This document shows, piece after piece, positions 1 to 8,787 of a stretch of 64,000 bases of DNA. Made by a program: the position numbers and the translations under genes. Each line of letters opens with the position of its first letter. Position 1 is the stretch's first letter. The DNA comes from CAVYXF01 sp963772335 (GTDB lineage Bacteria; Pseudomonadota; Alphaproteobacteria; Rhizobiales; Rhodomicrobiaceae). A model generated the notes under the pieces. It was not told the DNA's origin and made no database searches. It worked only from the letters and a program-made list of their open reading frames with translations. The stretch lies in assembly GCA_963772335.1 (NCBI GenBank), contig CAVYXF010000015.1, positions 124,001-188,000 of the forward strand. Direction: 5' to 3'.

Positions 1-852
1 GGGCTGCAGGAGATCGCCCTTGTTCTCAATGATGGCCCGGCCGCGCAGCGTTCCCGAGCGTGTGCTGAGCTGATTGTCGACAAAGTTCATCCTGCCTTCG
101 TGGGTGAACTTGTCTTCATCGGCGAGCTTGATGCGCACCGGATTGTTCACTTCGCGGGAGGAGGCACGCTCGCCGGACATGTAGAGGCGCGCGTAACGCA
201 GGAAATCGGATTCGGAGATGTCAAAGACGAAATGGATCGGGTCCTGCGAAACGATGGTGGAGAGCAGTGTTGTCGTGGCGGCCTGTCCGCCGGCGATCAG
301 ATTGCCAACATCCACCTTCCGGTCCGAGATGCGCCCGGCGATCGGGGCACGGACCTCGGTCCATTCCAGATTGAGCTCCGCTGTACGCACTGCGGTCTGT
401 GCCGCCTGAAGCTGTGCCTGCGTGGTCGAGAGGGTCTGCTTGCGCTGATCGAACACCTGATCGCTGATCGCACCGGTCCTGGCCAGCGGCTCGGCACGCT
501 GCAGATCGGTCGAGGCGAACTGAACCAATGCCTGCGTGCGCGCAACCTCGGCCTTGGCGCTGTCGACGGCCAGCGTATAAGGCCGCTGATCAAGGGTGAA
601 AAGGAGGTCGCCTTCCTTGACGATCTGACCGTCCTTGAAATGGATCTTCTCGATGAATCCGGAAACGCGGGCCCGCACTTCCACCGTATTCACCGCCTCG
701 AACCGACCTGAATACTCGTCCCAGCGGGTGATCCGTTTGGCAAGGGGCTTGGCGACCGCCACCGGAATAGCCTGCGGCGCTTGGGCCTCAGCCGGGATCG
801 GTGTGCCGAAAAGGATAATGCCGATTACGGGCCAGAGGGCTGACGATCTCAT
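1..852 (-). CDS. RND efflux periplasmic adaptor subunit (partial, C-terminus outside window)
   Basis: Membrane-fusion subunit that would couple an inner-membrane RND pump to an outer-membrane channel. The minus strand from the ATG at 852 stays open for 284 codons to the window edge. It shows a signal peptide (about residues 1-24, ending PAEAQ), the first lipoyl half (VRARVSGFIEKI at about 59-70, then KDGQIVKEGDLLFTLD), a Gln/Ala-rich alpha-hairpin (about 95-160) and the returning lipoyl half (TEVRAPIAGRISD, about 165-177). A beta-barrel part follows. The order matches the AcrA/MexE family. The RND transporter gene, if present, lies beyond the left edge. Substrate cannot be inferred. Confidence 0.9.
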   Translation of the reverse strand, partial: MRSSALWPVIGIILFGTPIPAEAQAPQAIPVAVAKPLAKRITRWDEYSGRFEAVNTVEVRARVSGFIEKIHFKDGQIVKEGDLLFTLDQRPYTLAVDSAKAEVARTQALVQFASTDLQRAEPLARTGAISDQVFDQRKQTLSTTQAQLQAAQTAVRTAELNLEWTEVRAPIAGRISDRKVDVGNLIAGGQAATTTLLSTIVSQDPIHFVFDISESDFLRYARLYMSGERASSREVNNPVRIKLADEDKFTHEGRMNFVDNQLSTRSGTLRGRAIIENKGDLLQP

Positions 853-1178
853 GCAATCTCCCCATTCGAACCGATATGCACGCAGGGTCCGCGCCGGCCG
901 ACGATGCCCAGCCCGGGAGCCCGAAAGTAGCACAGCCTGCACTTTCGTAAACGGGATGAATTGTACGTTATCGTCTTATTTTGCGCCCAACGCACGGAGT
1001 TACCCGCTGAAATTCCGGCGGCAAGCGGAGCGATCGCACATCAAACGGCGGTGAAAGCGGCGTTCTGGCGTGACCCGCGGCTGCCCTCTCCCGAAAAAGG
1101 AGAGGGCATATGAGACATCGCGTTATTGCAGGAATTTTCGGCGTTGCGGGCGGCGCCCGTCATGCACGCCGCGGCTGC
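853..1178. other. Non-coding stretch between efflux adaptor and dps
   Basis: About 325 bases upstream of the adaptor start and downstream of dps, with no convincing gene on either strand. It must hold the adaptor promoter, but I see no clear -35/-10 pair or regulator site. The only structure is the inverted repeat at 1083-1107, listed separately. Confidence 0.5.
1083..1107. repeat. Short palindromic repeat GCCCTCTCC/GGAGAGGGC
   Basis: A perfect 9-bp inverted repeat, GCCCTCTCC and GGAGAGGGC, separated by CGAAAAA. The arms share the CCCTCTCC/GGAGAGGG core with the compound element at 55201-55291, so this looks like a single unit of the same dispersed repeat. Lying downstream of dps, it could also act as a weak transcription end, but there is no T-run. 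Confidence 0.6.
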
Positions 1179-1697
1179 TCAGTCGACGGCTTTGCGCGTT
1201 GCCTCATAGAGGAACCAGATGCGCTTTTCCGTCTCGTCAATCCAGTTCTCAAGCAGGCTCGCGCTGGCTACATCGCCGTGCTCGTCGCATACCTCATGGG
1301 TTTCACGCATGAACTGCGCAAGCTGCATATTGTCTTCGCGCAGCTCGGCCAGCATGTCCTGCGGCGTCACGTAATCGGCATCATTGTCCGAAATCCGCTG
1401 CAGCCTTGCGATATGCCCAATCGAGCGCAGCGTCGTGCCGCCGACCTTGCGTGCGCGCTCGGCCATGTCGTCGGTCATCTCGAAAATCTCGTCCCCCTGC
1501 TCATCGAGCAACAGGTGATAATCGCGGAAGTGCGGCCCGGACATATGCCAGTGAAAATTCTTGGTCTTCAGATAGAGCGCATAGGTGTCCGCAAGCAGAG
1601 TGGTAAGGGCGGCGGCGATATCCTTCGTCGCGTTCTCTCCCAGAGCTGTCGGCGTCTTCAGCGGTGCGGTCTGTCTTGACTTTGCATCATCTGCCAT
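1179..1697 (-). CDS. dps: Dps-family DNA-binding ferritin-like protein
   Basis: Mini-ferritin that oxidises and stores iron with hydrogen peroxide and protects DNA under starvation or oxidative stress. At 172 residues it has normal family length. The ferroxidase signature is complete: H49 and W50 in NFHWH, H61 and D65 in HLLLDEQ, then D76/D77 and E80 in TDDMAER. The Lys/Arg-bearing N-terminus (about residues 1-20) is typical of the DNA-contacting tail. It stands alone; the next gene upstream is a glycosyltransferase about 280 bp away in the same orientation. Confidence 0.95.
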   Translation of the reverse strand: MADDAKSRQTAPLKTPTALGENATKDIAAALTTLLADTYALYLKTKNFHWHMSGPHFRDYHLLLDEQGDEIFEMTDDMAERARKVGGTTLRSIGHIARLQRISDNDADYVTPQDMLAELREDNMQLAQFMRETHEVCDEHGDVASASLLENWIDETEKRIWFLYEATRKAVD

Positions 1698-1975
1698 GAG
1701 CTATTCCTTTCCTCGCGCGGGTGGAATGGGGCGGTTCTGTCCTTCACAATAGGATCTCGGCCGCGATCTGGCGCCCACTCGCGGCAGTACACTTTACTCC
1801 GCTGAGCCCGCGAGCCCTTGACTAAATTGACGCTGATTTGCTCCGCATAGCCGTAATCAGCCGCCGAACACGGCGGCGGCGGGTTGGTTCCGTCGCTGAG
1901 GCGCGTCTCGGGCCCGCTATTGCGGGGCGCTATGCGTGAGATCTGCCGTGATGCGAGCGGCCTGGCGTCTGGATC

Positions 1976-2935
1976 TCAGATCCGGCGCCAGCTTGCCAAA
2001 GGTCCGCCTTTGCGGAACAAGAAGTTCAGGGGCGGCAGTACCGCCATAGATGGCCAGCGGCGCAAAGCGAAAGCGAGCAGATTGGCGGCATCGCGCCTGT
2101 GTCCTGAGATGAAGCTGCGCAGCGCCCACCAATAGGCGCGCTCGGCAAGGTAACGGCCAGCCAGCCAGCGCAGGCGCTGGGCAGCCGGCAGCTGCCCGCC
2201 CTCGTGGGCGAAGAAGCTCTCGAATGCTGCCTGTCGCTGCGCCAGGTCATGGGACCGGGTTTGGTGATGGACGTCGGCCATATTCGCACCGTGGAGCCGA
2301 CGCATGCCTTGAACAGAATCGGTGATCGCGACACGGCCATGAGCGGCGAGCCGCAGCATCATCTCCAGGTCATCGGTAAACGGCAAGGAGGGACGGTAAT
2401 GGCCGACAGCCTTCTGTACCTTCGTGCGAACCAGCATCGACGCTGTGGCCACCGGATTGGTGCAGCGATCCTCGATGAAGCACTCTCCGGATAGAATACG
2501 CCACCGTCCCGGTGTGCCATGGTCGGCGAGGGCGGGAAGTGCGGCGCCGTCCCGGAATTCGATGTCGCGGCCGAAGGCGAAGCTGATGGAGGGGTCTTGT
2601 TCCATGATCGTCTGCGCCCGCCGCAGCGCGCCTGGTGCAAACAGATCGTCGGCGCACAGGATGGCGAAGTAGTCGGCCTCGGCCCAGTCGACGGCGGCGT
2701 TATATGAGGTTTGCGCGCCGAGATTGACCGGGCGTGCGATCACCTCAATGCGCGAATCACTTGCCGAAAGCTCAGAGGCGACCGCAACGCTGTCGTCGGT
2801 CGAGGCATTGTCGATAATGAGAATACGCAGATCGCCAATGCCCTGAGAGAGGACGCTGCCGACGCATTGCTTGAGAAAGCGCCCGTAATTGTAACAAGGA
2901 ATGACAACATCGACGCTCGGCACAACAAGCCTCAC
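1976..2935 (-). CDS. Family 2 glycosyltransferase
   Basis: Inverting GT-A glycosyltransferase, probably adding a sugar to a surface polysaccharide or lipid-linked precursor. The GT2 nucleotide-binding core is clear: VDVVIPCYNYGRFL near the start, IIDNASTDDS around residue 40, and the metal-binding ADD in LCADDLFA around residue 95. A second acidic patch, FTDDLEMMLR, follows around 185. The 319-residue frame opens with GTG at 2935; another GTG four codons later (2923) is also possible. It lies 54 bp downstream of the PIG-L deacetylase gene in the same direction and is likely the last gene of that polysaccharide set. Confidence 0.88.
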   Translation of the reverse strand: MRLVVPSVDVVIPCYNYGRFLKQCVGSVLSQGIGDLRILIIDNASTDDSVAVASELSASDSRIEVIARPVNLGAQTSYNAAVDWAEADYFAILCADDLFAPGALRRAQTIMEQDPSISFAFGRDIEFRDGAALPALADHGTPGRWRILSGECFIEDRCTNPVATASMLVRTKVQKAVGHYRPSLPFTDDLEMMLRLAAHGRVAITDSVQGMRRLHGANMADVHHQTRSHDLAQRQAAFESFFAHEGGQLPAAQRLRWLAGRYLAERAYWWALRSFISGHRRDAANLLAFALRRWPSMAVLPPLNFLFRKGGPLASWRRI

Positions 2936-2989
2936 TCAAATTGGGGAAAGGAAAGTCACGCGGCAAACGACCGCTACCGATCCTGATCG

Positions 2990-3649
2990 TCAGACCAGCA
3001 CAAATTGCGCCTTTCGCATCACAAAGCCTTCCGCATAGCCCGCGGCCGCGCGGCATTCCATACCGCGCAACCGAGCGAGGCCGCGGAACGTTTGATCATC
3101 GAACCAATCCTTCGAACGCTGCGTCGCGAAGTGCTCCATCAAGAGCGCGATCTTGCAGTCGAGCGCCGCAGCGCCAAGCGGCACATAGAGGTTGGGCTGG
3201 CCGAGATCGCCATCCCATTTGGGAATCTCATATTCGAGGATCTGGTGGTTGCGGAAACTGTTCCAGGTCAGCTTTGCCACCTCGCGGTGATCCTGGTGGG
3301 CGTCCTCGCGGCGATGGGTGAAAATGAGGTCGGGATCGATGCGCTTACGCAGCCCCTCGAACCAGTCTTTCACCCTGGCGCCTTCGGCGGGGAAATAGCC
3401 GTCGCGAAACGTCTCCAACTCGATGCGCGAGGAGGCCACGCCGGTCAGGAAAGCCGTCGCCGAGGCCTCAGCCTCCGCAGTGCGCGGACCGTTCGTGCTC
3501 AGCACGCACCAATGCACGTGAAGTTCGATGCCCGAGGCGATCCATTCGAGGATTGCCCCGCCCGCACCGATCTCAATATCGTCGGAATGGGCGCCGAGGC
3601 ACAGCAGCTGGACAGGCTTGCCGGAGGGGATCAGGCCGAGCGATCTCAT
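2990..3649 (-). CDS. PIG-L/LmbE-family deacetylase
   Basis: Zinc-dependent N-deacetylase of the LmbE/PIG-L family, acting on N-acetylated sugars or glycoconjugates. It has 219 residues, normal length. The metal site is visible as GAHSDDIEIGAGG near residue 19 (family consensus AHPDD) and AHQDHREV near residue 110. Its ATG overlaps the stop of the cytidylyltransferase gene by four bases (ATGA), so the two are translationally coupled. Together with the methyltransferase and epimerase next door, an N-acetylated amino-sugar intermediate is a reasonable inferred substrate. Confidence 0.88.
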   Translation of the reverse strand: MRSLGLIPSGKPVQLLCLGAHSDDIEIGAGGAILEWIASGIELHVHWCVLSTNGPRTAEAEASATAFLTGVASSRIELETFRDGYFPAEGARVKDWFEGLRKRIDPDLIFTHRREDAHQDHREVAKLTWNSFRNHQILEYEIPKWDGDLGQPNLYVPLGAAALDCKIALLMEHFATQRSKDWFDDQTFRGLARLRGMECRAAAGYAEGFVMRKAQFVLV

Positions 3650-4459
3650 GCGCCGCGTACCAGCTTCTGAGGCAGGGCCGGGCCGTCATGCTCCCGCCGC
3701 CAGGGCATATGACCCTTCTCGACCATATCCTCGAGCATCTGCCGGTCGCGCAATGTGTCCATCGAGCGCCAGAAGCCGTCATGCTTGAAGGCCATCAGCT
3801 GGTCGTCCTTGATCAGCCGCTCGAAGGGTTTGAGCACCAGCTCTTCGCCCGGCTGCATGTAGTCGAAGATCTGCGGCTTGAAGAGGAAATAGCCGCCATT
3901 GATCCAGATCTCGGAGGTGTCGGAGGAGCGGAACTCATTGACCTTGCCATCCTCGGCCATATCAACGAGGTGGTAAGTCAGGGGTGGACGCACGGCCAGG
4001 AAACAGGCGATCTTGCCGCTTTTCTTGAAGCGCTCGATCATCTCATCGAGATTGACGTCGGTCACGCCGTCACTGTAGTTGGCCATGAACATCTCCTCGT
4101 TCATGACATGGTTACGCACCGCCCAGAGCCGCTCGCCGATATTGCGCCAGGTGCCGGTGTCGATCAGTGAGATGCGCCAGTCTTCCTCCAGCTCACCGAG
4201 CATCTGCACGTTCTCGCCATAGGAGGAGACCACGCAGTCGGCATAGATCTGCGGCTTATAATTGAGGAAGAACTCCTTGATAATGTTCGCCTTGTAGCCG
4301 AGGCACAGCACGAAGTCGCGGTGGCCGTACTGCGCGTAGTACTGCATGATGTGCCACATGATCGGCTGATGGCCGACCGGGATCATCGGCTTCGGGATCG
4401 ACTTCGGAATATTCGCGGATGCGCGTGCCGAGACCGCCGCAGAACAGAACGACTTTCAT
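3646..4459 (-). pseudogene. rfbF: Glucose-1-phosphate cytidylyltransferase, frameshifted in this sequence
   Basis: Makes CDP-glucose from glucose-1-phosphate and CTP, the entry to CDP-deoxysugar synthesis. The N-terminus (MKVVLFCGGLGTRIREYSE, from ATG 4459) carries the GGxGTR nucleotidyltransferase loop. The frame then breaks: the expected continuation IPKPMIPVGHQPIMWHIM is in another frame. Removing one base near 4402 restores an unbroken protein of about 270 residues ending at 3646. Downstream motifs such as DTGTWRNIGERLW and MANYSDGVTDVN fit RfbF closely. The gene is 5 bp after the methyltransferase stop and overlaps the deacetylase. See the finding on +1 frameshifts; the gene is probably intact in the organism. 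Confidence 0.85.
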
Positions 4460-4464
4460 CAGGG

Positions 4465-5750
4465 CTACTCCTTCGGCTCGATGACGGTGACTTCCGGGAT
4501 CGGCACCACGAACTTGCCGCCCCAGGCGCCGATATGGCGCATCTGCTGGGTGATCTCGGCTTTGAGATTCCAGGGCAGGATCAGCACATAATCGGGCTTG
4601 GCCTGATCGATCGCCTCGGGCGGCAGGATCGGGATGTGCATGCCCGGCGTATAGAGGCCGTGCTTGTAGGGATTGCGGTCGACGGTGAAGTCGAGGAAAT
4701 CAGTGCCGATGCCGCAATAGTTGAGCAGGGTGTTACCCTTTCCCGGCGCGCCATAGCCAACGATGGTCTTGCCCTCGGCTTTGGCCTCGATCAGGAAAGT
4801 GAGCAGCTTGTGCTTGGTCGCGCGGACCTTCTCCTGGAAGGTCGCGTAGGAGGCGATGTCATTGAAGCCGAGCGCCTCTTCGCGGGCGATGAGGGCTGCG
4901 ACAGCCGGAGCTGCCTCGTGCTTTGAGTCCTTATGGGCGAGATAGACTTTGAGCGAGCCGCCATGAGTTGGCAACTCGTCGACATCGATCACCTTAAGGC
5001 CGTGGCGCGCGGCGAGATGGCCGACGGTGATCAGCGAGAGATACGAGAAGTGCTCGTGATAGATGGTGTCGAACTGGTTCTCGGCGATCAGCCGTTCCAG
5101 ATGCGGGAATTCGACGGTGATCACGCCTTCCGGCTTGAGCAGAAGCCGCATGCCGCCGACGAAATCGTTCACGTCCGGCACGTGCGCCAGAACGTTGTTG
5201 CCGATGATGAGATCGGCCTTGCGCCCTTCACTGGCGAGGCGGTCGGCGAGGTCGACGCCGAAGAATTCCGTGACCGTCTCAATGCCCTTCTCGATAGCGA
5301 CCTTCGCCACATTGCGCGCGGGCTCGATGCCGAGCACCGGCACGCCGAGCGGAAGCGAAATGCTGCAGGAGATAGCCGTCATTGCAGGCCAGCTCGACGG
5401 CGAGGCTGTCGGCGCCGAGATTCAAGCCGCTTGGCGATCATCTGGCAATAGCGCCTCGCGTGATCGACCCAGCTCGTCGAAAAGGATGAGAAATAAGCAT
5501 ATTCCCGGAAGATGTGTTCCGGGCTCACATATTCGCGCAGCTGGACGAGAAAGCACTCCTCGCAAACCAGCACATGCAGCGGGAAATAGGGCTCGGCCGC
5601 GTCGAGCTGCTCGCCCTTGAGGAAGCTTTCGCACAAAGGCGACATCCCCAGATCGACGAAGCTGTGCCGCAATGGGCTGGCGCACAGGCGACAATGCGGC
5701 ACACGCTCGGACTGAATGGCCGAGGTTAAGCTCAGATTTTGAACATTCAT
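4465..5750 (-). pseudogene. Sugar C-methyltransferase family protein, frameshifted twice in this sequence
   Basis: SAM-dependent methyltransferase of the three-domain type used for 3-C-methylation of NDP-deoxysugars. It has an N-terminal zinc-binding part (HCRLCASPL and CEEC cysteine pairs), a central SAM fold and a C-terminal domain with VGYGAPGKGNTLLNY and VDRNPYKHGLYTPG. The frame is interrupted near 5423 and again near 5356. Between the breaks a third frame supplies the SAM-binding VELACNDGYLLQHF. Deleting one base at each point gives one protein of about 427 residues. It is next to rfbF, so a CDP-linked keto-sugar is the likely substrate. Exact methylation position is unknown. Confidence 0.83.
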
Positions 5751-5997
5751 GGTTTTGTCTTCTGAAAGAGCACGATGACTGAATGCATTTTATGGAAATT
5801 ACGCAAATGAGATAGTCAGTTATGAGCTTAATCTTAATGTAAAGGAGAAGTTACATAATGTGTTCAAGGAGCATCATGACTTTTAAACTGCTCGTACACA
5901 GGAGGTCACAGACAACTTGTGTCTGCTTTGCTTCATTATATTGAATAGAATTTTACACAAATTGTTTGATGCGGCGGGAGGTAGGACCGTGGCCGGC
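5751..5997. other. AT-rich intergenic region
   Basis: About 250 bases notably richer in A/T than the surroundings, between the peptidase-like gene and the methyltransferase gene, both read leftward. It probably carries a promoter for the methyltransferase-rfbF-deacetylase set, which would make two transcription units of this cluster. I see no gene and no confident -35/-10 pair. Confidence 0.4.
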
Positions 5998-7296
5998 CTA
6001 CTCGCTTTGCCGCGCCGCGATGAGGAGGCCGTGCTCCTGCAAATGGCGAGCGGTCTCGGCGATGACCCGGAAGGGGAGATTTGCACGCTCGGCGATATCG
6101 AGCAGCGAATGTGCGCCGTCGGACAGGTTCAGGGTCCAGAGCATGGCCATGTTCTTTGCCGGCGCATCCTTGTCTCCGCCAAGCGCCGCATAGAGACCAC
6201 GCCGGCCAAGCTGCGGCTCGCCATAGGGCTGGCTATTGCGGAACACGGCGTCGTTCTCCAGGACCTCGATCGCGCGGGTGATGATCCGATAAGAGGCGGC
6301 AAGGTGCTCAGGGCGGATGAAATCCAGGTTGTCGCCGCTGGTGTGATATTCGGGAAAAGTGCCAAACTGGCTGCGTTGCAGGAGGCCAACCGGTAGGTCA
6401 AAGCCCGGCGAGCAGAACTGCCGCTCATCGTAACCATAGGGAAAGAAATCGATGACAGCGGCGTCCGGTGCCTCGTGACGAAGCACATGCGCCATCACCC
6501 GGTCGATCATCGCCGTGCCGCGGCGGCTCTTCTTGTAAGTGGGGCCGCCACCATCGCCGAGGCAGGACACGACCAAACCATGCTTGATGCGGCCAGCCCT
6601 CTCGCGATTACGGGCAAGCCAGGTAATGGCGCCGATGGTGCCAGGTGCGAACAGAACCCGGTAGCTGAGCCGCGTCTTCTGGCGTGACAGCCGCGCGGCG
6701 AGATGCGTCAGAATTGCCAGCCCCGAGCAATTGTCGTTGGCGAGCGCGGGGTGGCAGATATGGGCGCTGAGCAGCACCTCATCTTCGCTCTCGCCGGGGT
6801 GGAGATACTCGCCGTAGGTCAGCGATCCCTCCGTCAGGCTGGAGTCGATCACCACGTCATATTCGCCCTCGGGAAGGGCTTCAGCCTCACGATGCGCCAT
6901 GCAAAAGCCCCAGGCCTCCTTGTAATAGGAGGTGCGGTAGGGGATCAGATCGGGCTGGTCCGGCAGGGTAAAGATGTGCGGTTTCAGCGCGGCGAGGCTC
7001 ATCCGGGCGCGGACCGGAACGCTGTAGTTCAGCACATGCAGATTGGAGCGGCGGAAATCGACCACGCGCTCACCGGCGCTATTGGCGATATAGGCATCGC
7101 GGATGTTCCACTCGCGGGGCACGGTCCAGTCGAGCACCGGCGTTCCGCTCGGCACCTCATGCACGGTGAGATCGAGATGTCCCGACAGGCGGCGCAGCGT
7201 CTCGCGCACGCCGTCGCCGGTGATGCTGCGGCAGATGGGATAGATGTCCGCCGCAAGCCGATAGATCTCCTCGCCGATCGAGGCACTGGCGAGCAT
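5998..7296 (-). CDS. DUF4910 aminopeptidase-like protein
   Basis: Member of the DUF2172/DUF4910 family with an M28-type aminopeptidase fold. The 432-residue protein has a helical N-terminal part (GDGVRETLRRLSGHLDL), an inserted beta domain, and a zinc-binding core: LSAHICHPALANDNCSG and, further on, FPEYHTSGDNLDFI. A winged-helix-like tail (RVIAETARHLQEHGLL) closes it, as usual in the family. Its substrate is not known. Such genes are often found beside rfbF, C-methyltransferase and SDR genes in polysaccharide loci, so a role in amide or peptide-like sugar modification is more likely than protein digestion, but this is inference. Start is ATG 7296, 16 bp after the epimerase stop. Confidence 0.85.
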   Translation of the reverse strand: MLASASIGEEIYRLAADIYPICRSITGDGVRETLRRLSGHLDLTVHEVPSGTPVLDWTVPREWNIRDAYIANSAGERVVDFRRSNLHVLNYSVPVRARMSLAALKPHIFTLPDQPDLIPYRTSYYKEAWGFCMAHREAEALPEGEYDVVIDSSLTEGSLTYGEYLHPGESEDEVLLSAHICHPALANDNCSGLAILTHLAARLSRQKTRLSYRVLFAPGTIGAITWLARNRERAGRIKHGLVVSCLGDGGGPTYKKSRRGTAMIDRVMAHVLRHEAPDAAVIDFFPYGYDERQFCSPGFDLPVGLLQRSQFGTFPEYHTSGDNLDFIRPEHLAASYRIITRAIEVLENDAVFRNSQPYGEPQLGRRGLYAALGGDKDAPAKNMAMLWTLNLSDGAHSLLDIAERANLPFRVIAETARHLQEHGLLIAARQSE

Positions 7297-7312
7297 GAGC
7301 GCGCCGCCCCGC

Positions 7313-8367
7313 TTACGCTGCCGTGAGGTCCGGCTCCGCGACGCGGCGCAGGTCGTCTCCGAGCGCGCCTTCGGCGAGCAGCTTCTTGATATGGCTGATG
7401 CGTTGGTAACGTGGCCCCTCGAACTCCTCCAGCGTCAGCTTCGACTGGCGATAGGCGGCGTATAGCTGCTCGGCGCCGCGCTCTCGCGTCCCACTCCGGC
7501 TTGAAGGCCGGCAGCCGCTCGGCGATCTTGGCGAAGCTCACCCGATAGGAGCGCTTGTCCGGCCCGGCGTCGGGCGCAAGCTCGAGCTGACATCCGGGAA
7601 CCACCTCGGCGACAATCTCGGCCAACTCGCGGATGCGGTAATTATGCTGGGTCTGTCCGACATTGAAGGCTTCGGCGAACACCGCCTCAGTCGGAGCTTC
7701 GAGCGCGGCGATGAAGGCCCGCGAGATATCCTCGATATGCACGATTGGGCGCCACGGGCTGCCGTCGGACTTCAGATAAATGCGGCCGGTGGTCAGCGCC
7801 CAGGCCGTCGAGATTGTTGAGCACGATGTCGAAGCGCATGCGCGGCGACACACCATAGGCGGTCGCTGGCCGCAGAAAAACCGGGCAGAAGCTGTCATCG
7901 GCAAGCATAGCGATGTCGCGCTCGGCCATGACCTTCGACTCGCCATAGGGGGTGACCGGGTTCAAGGGGCTGGTCTCGACCATCATGTCCTCGCCTGCCG
8001 AGCCGTAATTTGAGCAGGAGGAGGCGAGGAGGAAGCGCTTCACGCCTGCCGTCTTTGCGACGCGCGCCGCATGCACGCTGCCGCGATGATTGATGCTGAA
8101 CGTTACGTCCGGATTGAGATTGCCGAGCGGGTCATTGGACAGCGCGGCAAGGTGAATGACGGCGTCGATGCCGGCGAGGTCGCCTTCGGTTAAGTCGCGC
8201 ACGTCCTTCTTAAGCCCCGGCACCGACTTGATAGCGCCGCCAGCCTCGAAGGTGCAGCGCGCATAGAGATCGCTGTCGCAGCCTATCATCTCATGTCCCG
8301 CTTGGCGCAGCATGGGGACCATGACGGTGCCGATATAGCCAAGGTGACCGGTCACGAGCACTTTCAT
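7313..8367 (-). pseudogene. NAD-dependent epimerase/dehydratase (SDR), frameshifted twice in this sequence
   Basis: Extended short-chain dehydrogenase acting on a nucleotide sugar. The Rossmann motif (TGHLGYIGTVM) is at the N-terminus, then SSCSNYG and the catalytic YGESK. The frame breaks near 7809, after RFDIVLNNL, and the continuation TAWALTTGRIYLKSDG is found after skipping one base. It breaks again near 7480, after FKPEWDA. The third piece ends with RYQRISHIKKLLAEG and a TAA at 7313-7315. With both single-base removals the product is about 350 residues, normal for the family. First gene of the minus-strand cluster, divergent from the BY-kinase gene. Confidence 0.85.
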
Positions 8368-8787
8368 AAGGCAAACCTTTCGCGAGACATTGCAGAGCGG
8401 TGCAGCAATGTTTTATAAACCCAGGGTTTAGAATGAAGGCAAGCGCAACCTTACGTTAATCATATGATTAGGTAAATATCCGTAAGATTTTGCGTCCAAG
8501 TACCGACGCATGAAATAATACGAGAAGGCATTCCCGCGCGAGCGGGAGAGAATACCGCTTTTCATCTCAGTGACGGTGGTGAAAAACGATTGCAGCTAGT
8601 TCCCCGCATACCCGGTGGAAGCTTGGGTAGGGTCCGCAGTTATGCGGGGAATTTTAACCGTTTTTGCCGCCTAGCTGATTTCAGCCTTTCTTTTCAAAGA
8701 AGGGCACCCGTATTGCTAAGCAGGCCGGGCTCCCCCTGTCGGGGTGAGCCTCAGGGGCTAGGCGAGAGTTGTTAAGAGTTGAGGGCG
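8368..8787. promoter_or_regulatory. Divergent intergenic region with nested palindromes, EPS genes
   Basis: About 420 bases separating the divergent epimerase and BY-kinase genes; it should hold both promoters. At 8450-8486 the arms CTTACG and CGTAAG flank a perfect 14-bp palindrome TAATCATATGATTA (8457-8470), in AT-rich DNA, which looks like an operator. Further on, TTCCCCGCATA (8600-8610) and TATGCGGGGAA (8641-8651) form a perfect 11-bp stem followed by TTTTAACCGTTTTT, on the strand of the kinase mRNA. That could be a leader hairpin, attenuator or small-RNA terminator. I recognise no known riboswitch. Confidence 0.5.

Noticed and set aside
8600..8780. Possible c-di-GMP or other riboswitch in the leader of the exopolysaccharide kinase gene
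   Set aside because: The stem is real, but the conserved GEMM core and other riboswitch signatures that I know are not there.
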